NCBI GenBank assembly: GCA_009801015.1
Contig: VHZZ01017196.1
Coordinates: 14,792 to 36,136 of the forward strand
From: Silene noctiflora
Lineage: Eukaryota; Streptophyta; Magnoliopsida; Caryophyllales; Caryophyllaceae
Direction of reading: 5' to 3'
Length of the DNA: 21,345 bases
Of the stretch, positions 1 through 10,225 are shown one piece after another (within the stretch, counting starts at the first letter, position 1; every line of letters begins with the position of its first letter). The notes beneath the pieces are model-generated. The model was not told where the DNA came from. It was given only the letters and a program-made list of their open reading frames with translations, and made no database searches. Made by a program: the position numbers and the translations under genes.

Positions 1-878
1 AAAAAAAAAAAAATTTAAATAACACTTATTCACAAATACAAATTATGAGGTGTTAGACTTAACATGTCGATAATAGCCAGATGTTAATATACGAGCGAAT
101 AATGGTCCCAACTAAGCAAATATGCAACTATGCATGTACCTTGAGTTATAGACAAATTGATAAGTAATGTTTTTAAATGTTGTCGGTTAGTTATACTTGA
201 GTTATCAACCATCATGTCATGATCAGTTTAGGTCAGGTCTAATTCGACAATTTCTTATTTGAGATATTACAAGTATTTATCTAAGTTATCAACGAAACTA
301 CGGTTTTAATTAATGTAAATATCAGGCTGATTATTCACGAGTCATTGAATGACTGGTGTTAACTTGAACAATTAGTTTTCTTATCTCGATAGACTTATAT
401 ATGAGTTATTGTATTATAAACTTTGTCATGTGATCAATAATGTGTGCCAAATGCCTTAACAATTTAGATAAGAATTCTAAAAATAAGTCAAACTTTGTCA
501 TATATAGGAGCAATAATGTATTATGTATACCGAAAGTTTGATGATAAGAGAGAATTATTGAGTATTAGGCCAACGTAACAATGGAAATGCGAAACACAAA
601 CGCAAGATCCCATGCTAGATTGCTACGAGTCTAGGACACATTCGTGGGACGACAGTTGAGCACTAAAATGCAACAAAAGAATTGGAAGAAGCAATCAAAC
701 AATAAACGTCTCATATATTTTGCAACATTGCATTGTGTGTTTGCTTCTTAGTTATGCTAGTTGGGAATGTCGGACCAAAAATGCAACTTGTTTAAACTAT
801 TCGGTTTAGTTTGGATTTGAGTCGAGTAGAATCACCGGAGTAATAAAGCTCTCGTGCATGAATTTTAACACCACTACA
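1..878. other. AT-rich intergenic DNA
   Basis: It begins with a run of 13 A. No ORF, repeat pair or RNA gene was recognised. GGTCAGGTC-type fragments near 230 look like debris of the GGGTC-rich repeats seen elsewhere. Confidence 0.6.
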
Positions 879-886
879 TTCTCAGG

Positions 887-1995
887 TAGGGATGTCAATG
901 GATCTGGTTCGGGTCGGATGAAGCCTCATCCGCCATCCATCCGTCCCTTTAAAATCTCATCCAACCCGTCCACCATCCATGAAATGTATCATCCGTCATC
1001 CATCCATCCATCATCCATGGATTAAACGGGTGGATCGGGTGATAAACGGTTGTTGTGTATTTATATGTTTCTAGTTAAAAAAAATGAATTTTTGTTCTTT
1101 ACAAAAATAAAGTTAGATAACTATTTTAGTTTAACTTTCTAGTAGGTCTGTCAAAACTCGACCCGACCCGAAAACCCGACCCGTTTTTAGGGTTACAAAC
1201 CCGGTTTTTTCGACCCGTGACCCGAACCCGAAATGACCCATTATTTTAGGGTCAAGACCCGACCCGAACGGGTCGACCCGTTGGGTCAAAGATAAATCAA
1301 GATTGTTATTAAAATATTAATATTTTTATATTATATTTGAAAAAAATGTTAAAAAATTGTTTTTTTATTATTAAAAATTACAAACATAACTAAAAAGTCA
1401 ATTTTATATCACTTTTACAATACTTGATAATAAAATAATTATTAAAAAAACTTTAATTTAAGAATTATGTCAATATAATTAATGTAAACGTTGAAATAAT
1501 TAATGTAAACGTTGAATACGATTAAAAGATTAATTTTAAATATGTTTTACGTTTTTTTCAAAAAAATTTGTAATTAAAAAAATAGATTAAAAAAGGCGTT
1601 AGAAATTATTTCTTGACCCGTATTCTGACCCTAACCCGACCCGTATAACCCGACCCGCATCTGACCCGACCCGGGACCCGACCCGCCCGACCCGTTTGAC
1701 AGGTCTACTTTCTAGTGTGTAGTTTTACAAAATATATATTTTGAGAGTAGAAAAATTCAAAAATCTGATATTTTATAGCTTAATAATGTATTATATGTAA
1801 AATATAAATAAATAATAAATAAAAAGTAATAAATCGGGTGATGGATGGATGGCGGGTGAAATTTCTTCATCCAATCCATCCATCATCTGTTTCATCCGTC
1901 ATCTATCCGTCATCCATTGAAGTCGGGTTTTCATCCATCTTTTAGGATCGGGTTGATCGGATTTTGATCGGGTGCCGATGAAATTGACATCCCTA
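887..1995. mobile_element. hAT-like non-autonomous element (MITE), interrupted by a nested element
   Basis: The ends are a perfect 13-bp inverted repeat, TAGGGATGTCAAT and ATTGACATCCCTA. The flanks carry a perfect 8-bp target duplication, TTCTCAGG at 879-886 and 1996-2003. An 8-bp duplication and TAGGG-type ends fit the hAT superfamily. The subterminal parts are rich in ATCC/GGAT and CGGGT repeats. Without the nested insert (1143-1707) and its extra duplicated 8 bp the element is about 536 bp. No transposase coding is visible, so an autonomous partner elsewhere must be assumed. Confidence 0.88.
1143..1707. mobile_element. hAT-like MITE nested inside the 887-1995 element
   Basis: Terminal repeats TAGGTCTGTCAAA and TTTGACAGGTCTA match at 11 of 13 positions. 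The flanking 8-bp target duplication CTTTCTAG (1135-1142 and 1708-1715) is perfect. Both ends are dense in CCCGACCCG units, mostly in the same (direct) orientation, while the middle is very AT-rich. No coding capacity. It inserted after the host element. Confidence 0.87.
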
Positions 1996-2003
1996 TTCTC
2001 AGG

Positions 2004-3415
2004 GATCAAAAGCAAAGCCTTCGATTAAGGTAAAACAACTCCTTACCGGTTGATTCAAGTGCGCATGGTCGCATGGATTTAAAAAAATATATATACGAAG
2101 TCAGGTCAGTTTCGGGTTTGCTGCAAGAGTTCGAATCGGATCGGGTCATTTCAGGTTCAGGTCATTTTCAGGCCGACAAATATCGAGTTATTATAGGATA
2201 AGTCAATTCGGGTTTGGGACAAACCCGATCTCGAGTTCTGAGTACATATCAATCATTTGAATTAGATCAATTTTAGGAGGTGTAATTGTATGCATGCATC
2301 CACACTTTTTGTTGTTGTATTTTTCATGGATGCTAATAACATAAATGTAGCTACACAAGGGTTAGGATACAAAAGAGAAGACCCACCAATACTAAGAAAG
2401 CCGTAAGAATCTGGTGCAATCAAATACTCCATTTCTATGTTTACACTTGGACAACTCGACAAACTGCTATATCCCTCCCTTGATTCTTTATCCTATCCTT
2501 TTTTTTTCGTCGTATAAAGTGCCACCCAATTTTGATAATACCTCCAAATTTTATAAATTCTAGGCATAAAGGGACTACAAAAATTCTTGTTTAAGACGCG
2601 CATTATCAGTATTAAGTTTAAAACATGTCAAATATACCTATAAACGATGAATTAGACAGAAATAGAATGCATTAAAAAAAAGGTAAAAGATTTGTCCAAT
2701 TTATGTATGTATGTTGATATTTGACCTGTCTCAAATTTACGATAAAAATGAATAGTACCATCTTAAGCAATATTAGTTGGACGGTCACGGACTAAGCCAT
2801 GGCTCATTTTTTTCTACTCATAGTACAATCAGAGAATCTTGTTATCAAGTTCTGCTTTTCAAACAAGTTAGTTGAACCTAGTCACCTAGGCATTGGGAAA
2901 AAAAATTACTGTATGAACTGATCTCGTAATAATGTTATTGCAAAATCGTCTTATATGAGAGTTTATGAGACATTACTTAGGTTAGGTGGAAGAAAATAAA
3001 GAAGCAAAGCATCTCGCGTATAACATTATATTCGACTACTCGTACAAAATTAGGATGTTATTAAGAATGGCTTAGCATTAGCATGATTTGGGACTGGTAA
3101 AGCATGCCGGAGTCAAGTATTACGCTGGACCGCTGGGCGGGTCATAACTTGGAAATTCGGAAACTGTCCGTCTTGGAATGATGAACTTGTGTCACGGCCA
3201 ACTTAACATGTTCATCAGCACGGTCCAAGCACATACATTTGGGAATATTTTAATTCATTTTGTGAAATTACGAATAAGTCTTGAATAATTAGTTTCGCTT
3301 GGGCTCGGATTAATCGTTTAGTTATCACCCAGAGGCCTGTATGCCATTGTCTCGGTTACATCCTATGTTATACTCAAAACGGGGACATGGGTTTTTCGAT
3401 CTAAGCCAAAAACAT
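2004..3415. other. Intergenic DNA downstream of SLAH gene 1
   Basis: At 2100-2245 there are degenerate GGGTCATTTCAGGTTCAGG-type units, probably remains of an old repeat. A 66-codon minus-strand ORF at 2262-2462 has no recognisable domain. The stretch 3110-3250 is more GC-rich and could be retroelement debris, but no ends were found. Confidence 0.5.
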
Positions 3416-3419
3416 ATGT

Positions 3420-3425
3420 TTTATT
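3420..3425 (-). terminator. Possible poly(A) signal of SLAH gene 1
   Basis: AATAAA occurs on the minus strand about 330 nt after the TAG stop, which would give a 3' UTR of roughly 350 nt. Plant poly(A) signals are loose, so this is only a candidate. Confidence 0.3.
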
Positions 3426-3589
3426 CAAAAATATAATAGACTTTGACGCTTGGACACATACTCATGTCAGGAACTTAGGTTACCTCTACTTCTCCGTTCA
3501 ATAATTAATCGACATTTGTGATTAAGGAACTCAATGAAAGTAAATTCATGGACTAATAACTCTTCAATATAAAGTGTTTCAAAAATTTA

Positions 3590-3655
3590 CATATTAACCA
3601 ACATACATCTACAAATGCAGAGATTAAAGCCTCTTTCTCCATATTAACCAACATA
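3590..3655. repeat. Two copies of a 16-bp direct repeat in the 3' UTR region of SLAH gene 1
   Basis: CATATTAACCAACATA occurs at 3590-3605 and again at 3640-3655, exactly 50 bp apart. On the transcript strand it reads TATGTTGGTTAATATG. The sequence between the copies is not itself repeated. Confidence 0.8.
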
Positions 3656-3752
3656 TACAGAGAGTTCACAGGCTCTCTGATCTCGAAAACTGGCCTTCAA
3701 ATTCCCTTTTGTGACTAAACATAGTAATTATGCAACATTAAGACGACAATGT

Positions 3753-6038
3753 CTAGTTTTCGGGTTTAAGGTAACTACTGGCATTAGTACTAGCATTATC
3801 TTCCAAGTCGTTTCTATCAGCGGTAAGGATCCTCAAGTAACGCTCAATGTCTTTACTGTCAGAACTCTCGGTTCTTAACTGAAACCAACTGTTTGGCTTT
3901 GGTGGTACTCCGCTAATGGCTATGGCAATGTCGTTAGGAAACAAATTTCGGAACACAAAGGCCTGAAGTAGTGTTGTTATCAGCAGAGCTGTCACTGTGA
4001 GGGTTGAAATAGCTGATAGAATGATTGCCAGGGTTTGAGTCACCCGGTTGGTCACTTCGTTGGAGTATCTTATAGTAGCGATTGCTGCACCTGTCATAGG
4101 GAATGTGTATGCCCACCATGCTAATGAGAACCTGCACGTATATCACAAATTCTAATATGAGACGCTCTCATGATAAGATTTTCGTGAGACTGGCACATGT
4201 AATAAGATAATTATTTCTCGATCTTAGACTGTCATCATTACCTGATGCCCCGGAAGAAATTTATCCTTACAGCCTGTTTTCGAAACATATATCAGGGACA
4301 CGAAAAATGTCAGAAGGAGGGTGCATAAATTCAAATAACAGGCAATTGAATATTACAGGAAAAATTGTCAGTAATGAAGATGCACACCAGAGAAAAATAG
4401 AGGAACATGGCTATAAAGTAAGCAATCCGAGCACCATAGTTGAAAGAACCTTCAATCTTAGCCCATGCCATAGAAGCAACACTCGGTGCAGCCACGAACA
4501 GGAAAAAGACAGGATGAAGATCCTTAGGAAGTGTCTCATTTGTAGGAAGTCTCTGGTAAAGAGTTACAAACAAGACAGCGTAGTGAGCCATTCCAACCGC
4601 AAAGAAAAACAAAGGTCCTTCCGTTAGTCCCATAGATGCACCCAACAAAGCCCCTACAAAGTTGCCTACAACGGATAAATGGTTTGAAGGGTTCGCGACT
4701 TTGGACAGTCTACGTTGCCCCCCTGACATCCACTGACCATATATCTTGAGCTCGAGGCAGAGAAATGGGAACATAAATACGTACCAGACTGCATGGTGTA
4801 GGTTTTTAATGATCAAGGGTGGAAGACCGAGTAATAAGAAAAGGAGGGCTATGAAGGGGGCGAAGAAGAAATTGACCCTGATTGGGTGGTAGTACTCTCG
4901 ACGAACTGCTTCAAAGAAGAAAAGCATCTTCAAACCATAGATAAATGCTACAACGATTACTAAGGCTATGGCAATGAACCATAAAACCAAGTTCACTTTA
5001 GGGCTTATATGGAGGAAGCTTGTCGAGGGTGAAGTAGCTAGTGTTTTCCATAAGATGGCTTGGCTGCTCACTCCGAGACATATCCCAAATGACGAGATTG
5101 GATAGCGAAGAAGAAACGGCCATGTCTTGTCATTTGGGAGCATCAGTTCCTCTTCTGGCTGCATCACAAAACATTATAAAACACATGGTCAGTATAGCAT
5201 CAGTAACTTCGATTTCATATATATCACAGAATTCTTATCTTGGACGGTCTCATGAAAGACTAGTTGGATATTCCATTCTTCATCTTACCCGAAGGGTGTC
5301 CAACTCAGGTCCTTCCAGGGCATCAAAATATCGATCCACAGGCATAGCCCCGTCACTATCATTAGTCCTACGCTCTGACGGTTGTGGTTCCAGGGGTTTT
5401 CTTCGTGTTATCTGTCGTTCAAGCCTGCCAGACCACGTCTTGAAAGAATCATACCTATTATCCCTTAGATGGTTATTTTGGGGAACTTTAGGGTATAGAG
5501 GCGGAAGAGTGTACATCCCAGTGGGAGGCTCGGGATATGCGACACCTTTGGGCATTGGCTGAGAGTAATATGCTGCTGTGTTTGTAGTTTCAGAAGCATG
5601 TGGAAGTTCATTAAAGGGTAAGTCTCGAAGATGATCGTTGAAGAACACTCTTTTCGTGATGGTTCGTGCATGACGTCCTGTGGGAGATGCTGGCATGCTG
5701 ATAGAAACTGATTGTATTCTGCCAGGATTAGTTTTTGGTGGTAATGCTGCCTCCATAGTTTGCCCAGTTATTTCAGTTTTCTGACATACATCAAACATTA
5801 CATTCGGAAAAAGCCGGCATGAGACATTTGTAGAATGAGAAGAATAATGCTTAAAACATATCAAGATAAGGAAAGGCTGAATTACACCGTCTATGGGAGT
5901 GAGGAAAGTTATATCGCTCTCATCTTCCTCGACAATTGTATCGAAGCCAGTTATATCCCTAGACGATATAGTCCCCAAAAGTACTGGAATCACCTCCGAA
6001 TCCTGTTCTTTGGAACATGAGTTTTCGCCCACCTCCAT
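3753..6038 (-). CDS. SLAH3-like: Slow-type anion channel, SLAC1-homologue (SLAH3/SLAH2-like), gene 1 of a tandem pair
   Basis: Five coding exons: 6038-5886, 5780-5289, 5158-4388, 4273-4242 and 4131-3753 (1827 nt, 608 aa, stop TAG). All introns are GT-AG and short (105, 130, 114 and 110 nt). The protein has a long cytosolic N-terminus (about residues 1-218) with the family motifs RYDSFKTWSGRLERQ (160-174) and VDRYFDALEGPELDTLR (199-215). A multi-span SLAC1/TehA core follows from about 220 to 585, including EAVRREYYHPIR (298-309), GQWMSGGQRRLSKVANPSNH (356-375) and YQRLPTNETLPKDLHPVFF (416-434), then a hydrophilic tail. Known of the family: SLAC1/SLAH proteins are trimeric plasma-membrane nitrate/chloride efflux channels gated by kinases (CPKs, CIPK/CBL) acting on the N-terminus. 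The long N-terminus separates it from the short SLAH1/SLAH4 type, and the C-terminal DIERYL stretch resembles SLAH3. The start is the first ATG after the inferred leader acceptor, and its MEVGE matches MDMGE in the paralogue. SLAH2 cannot be excluded. Confidence 0.92.
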
Positions 6039-7103
6039 GCGAAATCTAATTACCTATTAAACCAGCAATTCTGAAATTAGTAGTAGCATCATACAGTCAT
6101 TTTGGAGGACTGTAATTCTCCAACTACTGAAAATAGTTAGATGTACATTGATACAAACACTTTTAGACGAAGTAGCTCGTTTGCAACAGCATCAAAATAA
6201 CACAGCAGTGAAAATTCAAATGCAGTTTATGAATCATGATGTCACTGAGAATGTTTCTCAGGTACAGAGGATTATGATGATGAAAAAATTTCACTAATGG
6301 AGCATGATTTCTGAAAAGCAATCTTCTTTAATGAAAATTATTGGTTAATCAACCATGTTTAGAATCCTAGGCATTTAGATTACCCAACAACAACATTATC
6401 CCAAAGCCTGAACTCTTAAGGGCTCCCGCAATTTGGGAAGTAAGGGGGTCGGACATACGCAGCTTTAAGTTTGTACTGCAACAGAAAGCGACTTTTAGAA
6501 TGCATATTTCCTGAAATTCCTGTATGTACTCATACCAATAAACCTAAACAATCATAGGACACAAAACTGTGTATAGGACAGCTAGCTAAGAAAATCTAAG
6601 CATTCAAGACAGGTGCATTTACTGAAGTTTTATCAACTGTTCTTCTGTAGTTCACATTGATTTGGGTAAATCTTCTTTGTCACTTGTCAGCCATTTAAGT
6701 TTATAATATTACAAATCGGATACCTATTATGTCTCTGATGCAATAATCATGCACACAACATTACACTAGTACGCCAAAGTTTCAACCTATAGTCGGAAAA
6801 GATTTTCAAATATATTCGACACTAATCTTGTGTTTAAAACACAAAAGAGACTATTCCCAAATAACCCATAATACTATTACCATAAAATGTGTTTTGGGTA
6901 TAATGTGGGCGAATTTGGAACCGTGGTCCTATATATTACTCCGTAACTTTGCACCCTGTACTCTACTCGCTTAGGCTGAGCTAGCTAACATCGACAAAAA
7001 AACTTAAACAAAATTGCCTATGCACGATCAATAAATATGTAACGTAACACAGAATAACAAGAACAAAAAGACATCAACAGACAATACAGCATTATAAACT
7101 TAC

Positions 7104-7180
7104 TTGGATTTGTCACTTATTTTGGTATAAATCTTTTCTGTTGAACCCTGAAATTTTCGAAACCCAGAAATGATGAACAA
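7104..7180 (-). other. Non-coding 5' leader exon of SLAH gene 1 (inferred)
   Basis: The minus strand has a strong donor, CCAA|GTAAGTTT, with the exon ending at 7104. The corresponding acceptor is about AATTAG at 6047-6046, just 7 nt before the start codon, giving a leader intron of about 1.06 kb. The same donor context occurs in gene 2 at 13504, and the leader sequences resemble each other (a GGGTTTCGAAAATTT-like stretch). No ATG is seen in the leader, so no upstream ORF is predicted. The 5' limit is an estimate from the TATA box. Confidence 0.6.
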
Positions 7181-7203
7181 AAATTGAATGCACTACGTTC
7201 CTT

Positions 7204-7216
7204 AGATTTATAGGAA
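7204..7216 (-). promoter_or_regulatory. TATA box of SLAH gene 1
   Basis: On the minus strand the sequence TTCCTATAAATCT contains a canonical TATAAAT (7212-7206), 100 bp upstream of the leader-exon donor. The same 13-bp block, slightly altered, lies 99 bp upstream of the donor in gene 2. Transcription would start near 7180. A second TATAAAA at 7227-7221 is an alternative. Confidence 0.5.
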
Positions 7217-7239
7217 CAACTTTTATAAATATATACGTA

Positions 7240-8047
7240 ACGAATTCTACATTAATATTAATATATATAATAATTCTTACAATTACGTAAAATGTGCTTC
7301 ACTTGTGACATAATTGAGTTTTTTTTTTTTTTCCTAAAGATTTTTAATGATGATAAATTGTATGATGATTTATAATTTATAAAAAACGCAGAAATAAGTG
7401 AAACTAAAGCATTAACGATTGTTTTAAAAAGATGTTACGTTTTTCCGTTAGGTTAATAAATTAATATAGGTCGGGGTGTTAAAATGAGATCTTTAATAGT
7501 TAAACCAAAATTAGGTTTATTGGCTTAATATGGACGGACAGACGTATCCCGTGCTATTATAAGCTCAACAACAACTTTTTTAATTACTTTTATTTATTAA
7601 AGTCAACTAGCTCTACTTGTACCTATATTGTCACAAACTCAAATCGATACGAGTATAAAAGGGAGAATGGTAGTCCTCACACCTAAGTTATTGTAATATT
7701 CTATCTGGTAGATTAACTTTGAGTATAAGGAGTATCGTTCTCTCGGAGGACACAAGTATTTCGTATAAAAGTATAGTATAGATAAGTGACGGTTCTGGTG
7801 GGGTATAGGGGTTCATCTGCACCCCCTTTCCCGAAAAATAAGTACAGTATTCTTTAGTAACTTAGCACATAAGTTATGTGGGTTTAGTGGTTATTAAGAC
7901 TATTTCTTAGTTATAGGTCATGAGTTCTATCCTTGTATTGAACAATTTTTATTTAATGTTATATATCATACATTGTATAGATAGTTAGCAAACAAACGAG
8001 GTTGTTACGATTTTAGATTTACATATGTGAGGGTACCATTTTGAAAA
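7240..8047. other. Upstream region of SLAH gene 1, gene-free
   Basis: AT-rich, with a run of 13 T at about 7319-7332. It probably holds distal promoter sequence for gene 1, but no binding sites can be assigned with confidence. The possible SINE fragment at 7880-7945 is the only structure seen. Confidence 0.5.
7880..7945 (+). repeat. Possible tRNA-derived SINE fragment
   Basis: GGTTTAGTGGTTATTAAGAC resembles a pol III A box, and GAGTTCTATCC about 40 bp later resembles a B box, followed by a T-rich tail. The spacing suits a tRNA-type promoter, but no cloverleaf is convincing and the ends are not defined. Confidence 0.3.
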
Positions 8048-8055
8048 CTTATACC

Positions 8056-8772
8056 TAGGGATGTCAATGGGGCGGGGTGGGTGCGGAGGAGGGGTAACCC
8101 NCACCCGCATCCGCGAACTATAATGTGTACCCACGCCCGCCCCACGACCCGCAGTGGGTTGAACTTTTCAAACCCGTCCCCGCCCCGCGGGGACCCGTCG
8201 ACCCGCCAAATTACCTATCTCTTCACAAAATAATTTTTAAAAATACAAATCGTTAATCTAAAACATACTAGTCTCGTACTCTCGTACATCTTATACAAAC
8301 AAGTTTTGGCAAAATGTTCTAACATTCAATTAACTAGTACACAATTTTTTCAAATCAAGAAATAGTTTGAGGATTAGGGTTTATTTTTTGGGGAGTTTAG
8401 GTTGTTGGGTATTTGGGTGGGTAAGAACTAACAAGTAGATGAAATTTGTCTAGGTTTATGAAAAAACGGTTTAGACTTTTTATTTAAGTTATAAATTCTA
8501 TTTTTATATAGTATAAATTTGTCTAGGTTTATGATTAAGGCGGGTATTAGCGGAGCGGGGACATGCGAGGTGGAGCGGGCGGGGCGGATGTGGGGCGGGG
8601 TGGGTATGGGGCGGGTCTCATGTCATACCCGCACCCGCCCCACGACCCGCGACGAATAACACTTTTGAAACCCATCCCCGCCCCACGACCCATCAAATCA
8701 TTACCCGCACCCACCCCAAGTGGGGCGGGTGCGGGGCGAGACCCGCTAAAACCCGCCCCACTGACATCCCTA
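8056..8772. mobile_element. hAT-like MITE with GC-rich inverted arms
   Basis: The 21-bp ends match at 20 of 21 positions (TAGGGATGTCAATGGGGCGG and the reverse complement of the right end). A perfect 8-bp target duplication, CTTATACC, flanks it at 8048-8055 and 8773-8780. Its ends start like those of the 887-1995 element, so the two are related. The arms are rich in GGGGCGGG/CCCGCCCC and could fold back on each other. The single ambiguous base of the window (N, 8101) lies in the left arm. An open frame of about 100 codons in the right half is only repeat sequence read as protein. Confidence 0.88.
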
Positions 8773-8780
8773 CTTATACC

Positions 8781-9951
8781 TGTTACGCGTAATTGGTCAA
8801 GTGTAAATATGATACGGAGTATTTCCTTTGTGGGTACAAATATGGGGAGTTTACATATGCCCTCGTCCTATACAACGAAGCCTTAGTCTTGCGGTTTAGA
8901 TTAAAGTTGAGCAAAATAGGTCCAAAGCAGATTTTCCTTTTTATTTTAATTGATTGTACTTGTCTTTTCGATTTATATTTTAAAAAAATAACTCCATTAA
9001 CGTGATCTTGAATAAGAATTAGTGTCTTGATTCTAGGTGGTCTAATGTGGGTTTGAGTTGAATATTCACTAGGTCAACATAGAGCTGCCCAACAGCACGA
9101 GTAAACCCAGCCCGCTATGCAAGCTTGTTCTGCACACAGCCAGGCCTGCCTGGCCCGGGTCACGAAATCCTAACCCAACCCCGGCCCGCCCTTGGTCCAT
9201 CTATTTAATGAAAAAAATTACACGGGACCGGCCCGCCCTCGACCCACCACGAGCCTGGCCCGAGTCAAACATACTCCCAGCCCGGCCAAGACCGCCCGTC
9301 CCTGCCCTGCCCAGCCCAGCCCACTCTAGGTCAGCCCGGCTTGGCCCGTCCCAAAGACAGCTCTAGGCCAACATGATGTTTTGAGCACGCATAAACAAGC
9401 AAGTGGGTTTGATGAGTGGTGGACTGAACTTGTGTAACTTTTAGAAAATAATTGTACAATGTAGAATGTCAGATTCAATGGACGAAACAACCGATGAACA
9501 AAAGCTCTGATAGGTAGACCGTAGAATTATGTGATTTGCTAAAGAAACAACACACAAAAATGTTAGTGTATTCCACTTATAACTGTAATAAGGCTTAAAA
9601 TTGGGATAATATATCATTTGACACGCTAAATTATGTGACTTCCTAAAGTAAGTTGAGGCGTAAATGCTTAGATTACCACATAACTCAACAACATCCAACC
9701 CACCCTCGCATTCAATTGATTATCAAAGTCTTCACCAACTAATTCACATCCGGAAAAAGACATAAATTTTTGAATTTATTTGATGAGGTCCTACAAATTT
9801 AGGACAATTTAGCGGCAATGACACCCTTAAATCCGAAATATATAATCCATCATAAATTTTGTTGCATAAAATTAACCAAAAATCACTATTTTGAAATCAA
9901 ATTAAACTCGATAAAATTTAATCCAATTTCAAGACTATTATATTCCGCAAC
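8781..9951. other. Intergenic DNA between the tandem genes
   Basis: Contains the 9080-9365 MITE. Open frames at 8793-9005 and 9441-9698 lack recognisable domains and look like chance. Confidence 0.5.
9080..9365. mobile_element. Short hAT-like MITE (286 bp)
   Basis: Left end TAGAGCTGCCC and right end (reverse complement) TAGAGCTGTCT match at 9 of 11. The flanks are GGTCAACA (9072-9079) and GGCCAACA (9366-9373), an 8-bp target duplication with one T/C transition. The body is filled with GCCCGGCCC-type runs, different from the CCCGACCCG and CCCGCCCC runs of the other elements. Confidence 0.78.
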
Positions 9952-9957
9952 TTTATT
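9952..9957 (-). terminator. Possible poly(A) signal of SLAH gene 2
   Basis: AATAAA on the minus strand about 270 nt after the TAG stop. The inferred 3' UTR would include the T-rich stretch opposite the A-run at 10004-10032. Candidate only. Confidence 0.3.
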
Positions 9958-10003
9958 TACTTTAATAGAGTTATTGCGCATCAATACACTCGTCACAAAC
10001 TCC

Positions 10004-10032
10004 AAAAAAAAAAAAAACAAAAAAAAAAAAAA
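10004..10032. repeat. A-rich homopolymer tract
   Basis: Two runs of 13 A separated by a single C, at the 3' side of SLAH gene 2 (poly-T on the gene strand). It could be the tail of an old retroposon or simple slippage sequence; no retroposon body was recognised next to it. Confidence 0.7.
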
Positions 10033-10225
10033 TCAGCCTTCATGACAACTTATACATGTCTTATATGACAACGATTAGCCTCGATCTCGATGTCTTTACG
10101 ACTGGGGACTTCACTGGCTCTCTTTTGACGAAGCATTCAGCTGTTTGTATCGCGCCATTAATCATAAACTTTGTTTTCCAGAAACGTAACTAGCATAAAA
10201 CTAGCCACAGTACTTAAAAAGGCGG

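Noticed and set aside
1630..1690. Telomere-like CCCTAACCC
   Set aside because: Only a single CCCTAACCC within CCCGACCCG repeats of a MITE; not an interstitial telomere array.
887..2003. ATCC/GGAT-rich tracts as a microsatellite or CRISPR-like array
   Set aside because: The units are irregular, have no unique spacers and are explained as subterminal repeats of the MITE.
2262..2462. 66-codon minus-strand frame with YLIAPDSYGFLSIGG
   Set aside because: Considered as a small cysteine-rich or RALF-like peptide, but the cysteine pattern and conserved motifs are missing.
4307..4627. Plus-strand open frame of 106 codons over SLAH gene 1
   Set aside because: It is antisense to exon 3 of the channel and its translation has no family character.
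5041..5562. Plus-strand open frame of 173 codons
   Set aside because: It runs antisense across exons 2 and 3 and the intron between them; the minus-strand frame has clear SLAC1-family motifs.
8563..8886. 107-codon Gly/Pro-rich open frame
   Set aside because: It lies mostly inside the 8056-8772 MITE and reflects the GGGGCGGG/CCCGCCCC repeats, not a protein.
9441..9698. 85-codon minus-strand frame
   Set aside because: No recognisable domain or promoter, and the composition fits AT-rich chance ORFs.
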